Source: Sediminicola sp040566555 (GTDB lineage: Bacteria; Bacteroidota; Bacteroidia; Flavobacteriales; Flavobacteriaceae). From it: a stretch of DNA of 64,000 bases. Each line of letters opens with the position of its first letter. Position 1 is the stretch's first letter. Below are positions 62,196 to 64,000 of this stretch, in pieces. A program made the translations under genes and the position numbers. Under the pieces are notes generated by a model. The model had not been told where the DNA came from, searched no databases, and worked only from the letters and a program-made list of their open reading frames with translations. The DNA is taken from the NCBI RefSeq assembly GCF_040566555.1, contig NZ_JBEWYP010000010.1, positions 62,001 through 126,000 on the forward strand, in the 5' to 3' direction.

Positions 62196-64000
62196 TTATC
62201 TATTTATATAAATGTATCCTGATAGGGACTTTGTTTTTCCAGCAGATTCTTCATAATCCAAGATATAGAAGTATGTTCCTACTGGAAGTTGATTATCCTG
62301 ATTGACAGTTACCCTACCATTCGAAGTCCCATCAAAATAGTTGCCTTCTGTTCCATATGCATTGGTGGTATAAACCAACACACCCCATCTATTGAATATT
62401 TTCAGGCTATTGTTTGGATAATTTTCCAAGCCGGTAATTTTTAAGATATCGTGTATTCCATCACCGTTAGGGGTTACCACATTAAATACTTCAATCGTTC
62501 CAGCATTGAGCTCAATTAAGTCGGAATCCAAATAATCTGGAATACCATCTCCATCGGCATCATCATTGGTATAATCGCCATCACCATTTAAGTCTTCATC
62601 CCTAGTTTCTATACCATCATCATCATCGTCTGTATCCCTGTAATTGGATTCTTCATCCCCATCGGTATTTGGCAAATCGGAGTAAGGATCATTAAACTTG
62701 TCGTTAACATCTTTATCAATAACTGAAACTCCTTCAAAACCATCGTCCAGACCATCATTATCCTTATCGGAACCTAGAAAAACAAAGTCGGCAAGGCCAT
62801 CAAAATCGTAATCATGACCTTCCACTATATCTGGAATATTATCATTGTCACTATCCTCATCCAAATAGTCAGGCAAACTATCGCCATCGGTATCCACAGG
62901 GAAAAGACCGAACAATCCGTTTTGTTCATAATTGTCATCCAAGCCATTACCGTTATTGTCCTGCCCACTAGGAGGAATATAACCTGCTGTAGATTGTGCC
63001 TCAACATTATCCGGAATACCATCGTCATCACTATCTATATCCAAATAATCTGGAACCCCGTCCCCATCAGAATCTGTTGGGTTTGTAGCTGGATCACCAT
63101 CGCCATCTAAATTCAGATCTTCAAAAGCATCCAGTATTCCGTCATCATCGCTATCAATATCTACAACAGCTGTAGAATTAACTACAATTGTAATTTCTGC
63201 CGTACTGCAATTCCCAGCATTGTCACAGATAGTATAGGTAAAGGTATCTGTGCCCACAAATCCAGGATTAGGAGTATAGATCACCACATCATCCGATGGA
63301 TCGGTGGCGCTGCCATTGTTGTTAATGGTTATGGTTCCATTAGTTGGATTAGTTGCGGTAAACGTTCCCACGGTGGGAATGTCATTATCGTTGTTTGACC
63401 AAACATTTATAGTAAAAGCGGTATCCTGATCCATTGCGACCATATCATCAATGGCATCAACAATGGGCAAGACATCTATCGTAACCGTTGCTGTACTACA
63501 ATCTCCCAAAGTATTACAAACGGTATAGGTAAATGAATCTGGTCCGTTGTAATTTGGATTAGGGGTATAGGTGATAATATCATCTGTAGGGTTATTAGGC
63601 GTACCATTATTATTGATACTAACAGTACCATTGGCTGGACTTGAGGTTGTTAAACTTCCCGTAGTTGGCAAGTCATTGTCATTATCATAAATAGGAACAG
63701 CAATAGAATCGTCTTCATTTACAGTTATAAAGTCGTCCTGAAGATCGGCAGATTGATCTATGCAGACCACCGTAAAACTTGGCAGATCTATACTGTTACC
63801 TGCTTTCAATAAGGTGGCGGTATATTTTGTCACATTTTGGTCCGCAGTAACTATAGGTTTCAATTGATCCCCGCTTACGGCAGGAGACCAGGTAATCGTA
63901 GCACTAGCTCCCACATTGGCAGAAATATCCAACGTTACCTGATTATAAGGGTTGTTGCAATTTGTTACAATAAAATAACTGGTGGCATTTCGTCCACAAA
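62196..64000 (-). CDS. large type IX secretion substrate with TSP3 repeats (partial)
   Basis: The minus-strand frame is open to the window end, so the start of the gene is beyond it; the first frame codon found (TTG at 63932) is internal. Visible domains in order: an unnamed start, two copies of a cadherin/Ig-like repeat (DDIVTYTPNPNYNGPDSFTY and DDVVIYTPNPGFVGTDTFTY), a long run of calcium-binding thrombospondin type 3 repeats (DSDGDGVPDYLDIDSDDDG-type), and a C-terminal gliding-motility/type IX sorting domain (LKIFNRWGVLVYTT, GTYFYILDYEESAG). This is a typical large adhesin of flavobacteria, type B sorting. Paired with the PorP-like gene. Confidence 0.92.
   Translation of the reverse strand, partial: CGRNATSYFIVTNCNNPYNQVTLDISANVGASATITWSPAVSGDQLKPIVTADQNVTKYTATLLKAGNSIDLPSFTVVCIDQSADLQDDFITVNEDDSIAVPIYDNDNDLPTTGSLTTSSPANGTVSINNNGTPNNPTDDIITYTPNPNYNGPDSFTYTVCNTLGDCSTATVTIDVLPIVDAIDDMVAMDQDTAFTINVWSNNDNDIPTVGTFTATNPTNGTITINNNGSATDPSDDVVIYTPNPGFVGTDTFTYTICDNAGNCSTAEITIVVNSTAVVDIDSDDDGILDAFEDLNLDGDGDPATNPTDSDGDGVPDYLDIDSDDDGIPDNVEAQSTAGYIPPSGQDNNGNGLDDNYEQNGLFGLFPVDTDGDSLPDYLDEDSDNDNIPDIVEGHDYDFDGLADFVFLGSDKDNDGLDDGFEGVSVIDKDVNDKFNDPYSDLPNTDGDEESNYRDTDDDDDGIETRDEDLNGDGDYTNDDADGDGIPDYLDSDLIELNAGTIEVFNVVTPNGDGIHDILKITGLENYPNNSLKIFNRWGVLVYTTNAYGTEGNYFDGTSNGRVTVNQDNQLPVGTYFYILDYEESAGKTKSLSGYIYINR

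Noticed and set aside
1..64000. tRNA, rRNA, tmRNA or known riboswitch
   Set aside because: I looked for the usual conserved boxes in the gaps and found none; a covariance-model search would be needed to be certain.

Overview
The window looks like part of the chromosome of a marine-type flavobacterium (Bacteroidota, Flavobacteriaceae). This rests on several things seen in the sequence: a PorP/SprF-like protein beside a secreted protein with a gliding-motility/type IX secretion C-terminal domain; families typical of the group (DUF6090, DUF5916, DUF4295, DUF2911, DUF4369); promoters of the TTG-N17-22-TAnnTTTG type used by Bacteroidota; and few Shine-Dalgarno sites. No rRNA or tRNA gene was recognised, and no phage, plasmid, CRISPR or insertion-sequence transposase.

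Layout. 0-9.0 kb: mostly single plus-strand genes (mutarotase-fold protein, RidA-like and beta-propeller lipoproteins, SRPBCC protein, YIP1 and MFS membrane proteins, an HPF/RaiA-like protein). The gaps between them carry a REP-like palindrome that ends in a tandem array at 9.03-9.39 kb. 9.6-13.6 kb: an AT-rich island of three genes separated by two 131-bp attC-like sites. Cassette ends complement the matching recombination-core boxes as in integron gene cassettes, but no integrase is visible, so this resembles a CALIN (attC cluster lacking an integrase). The middle cassette encodes a membrane-anchored PIN-like protein. This is the most unusual part of the window.

13.9-15.5 kb: a MarR regulator, a small membrane protein and a divergent DapB-like reductase under a promoter with two operator-like repeats. 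15.7-35 kb: mostly housekeeping genes on the minus strand: ABC-F ATPase, rimO, amidase, DUF2911, ftsY, the rpmB-rpmG-DUF4295 ribosomal operon, the FAH hydrolase-Hpt-cinA operon, an exonuclease, a dehydrogenase E2, recR and fabH. An EamA transporter and a sodium symporter run on plus. 35-48 kb: S9 peptidase, AarF/UbiB kinase with a TetR regulator, htpG, DoxX-like and MOSC proteins, a DUF885 lipoprotein, AraC regulator plus alkB, and an S1/P1 nuclease.

48-64 kb: a class A penicillin-binding protein; an SPFH-PH-like-DUF4177-hydrolase-Arc/RHH cluster with repeated ATATCA-type sites upstream; a DUF5916 outer-membrane protein, HAD phosphatase, DUF819 permease and DUF4369 lipoprotein; the minus-strand operon idi-pterin synthase-peroxiredoxin-manA; and finally a PorP-like gene and a large type IX substrate gene cut by the window end. 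Intrinsic terminators are frequent and often serve convergent genes from both sides. All functional calls come from reading motifs by eye; no database search was possible.
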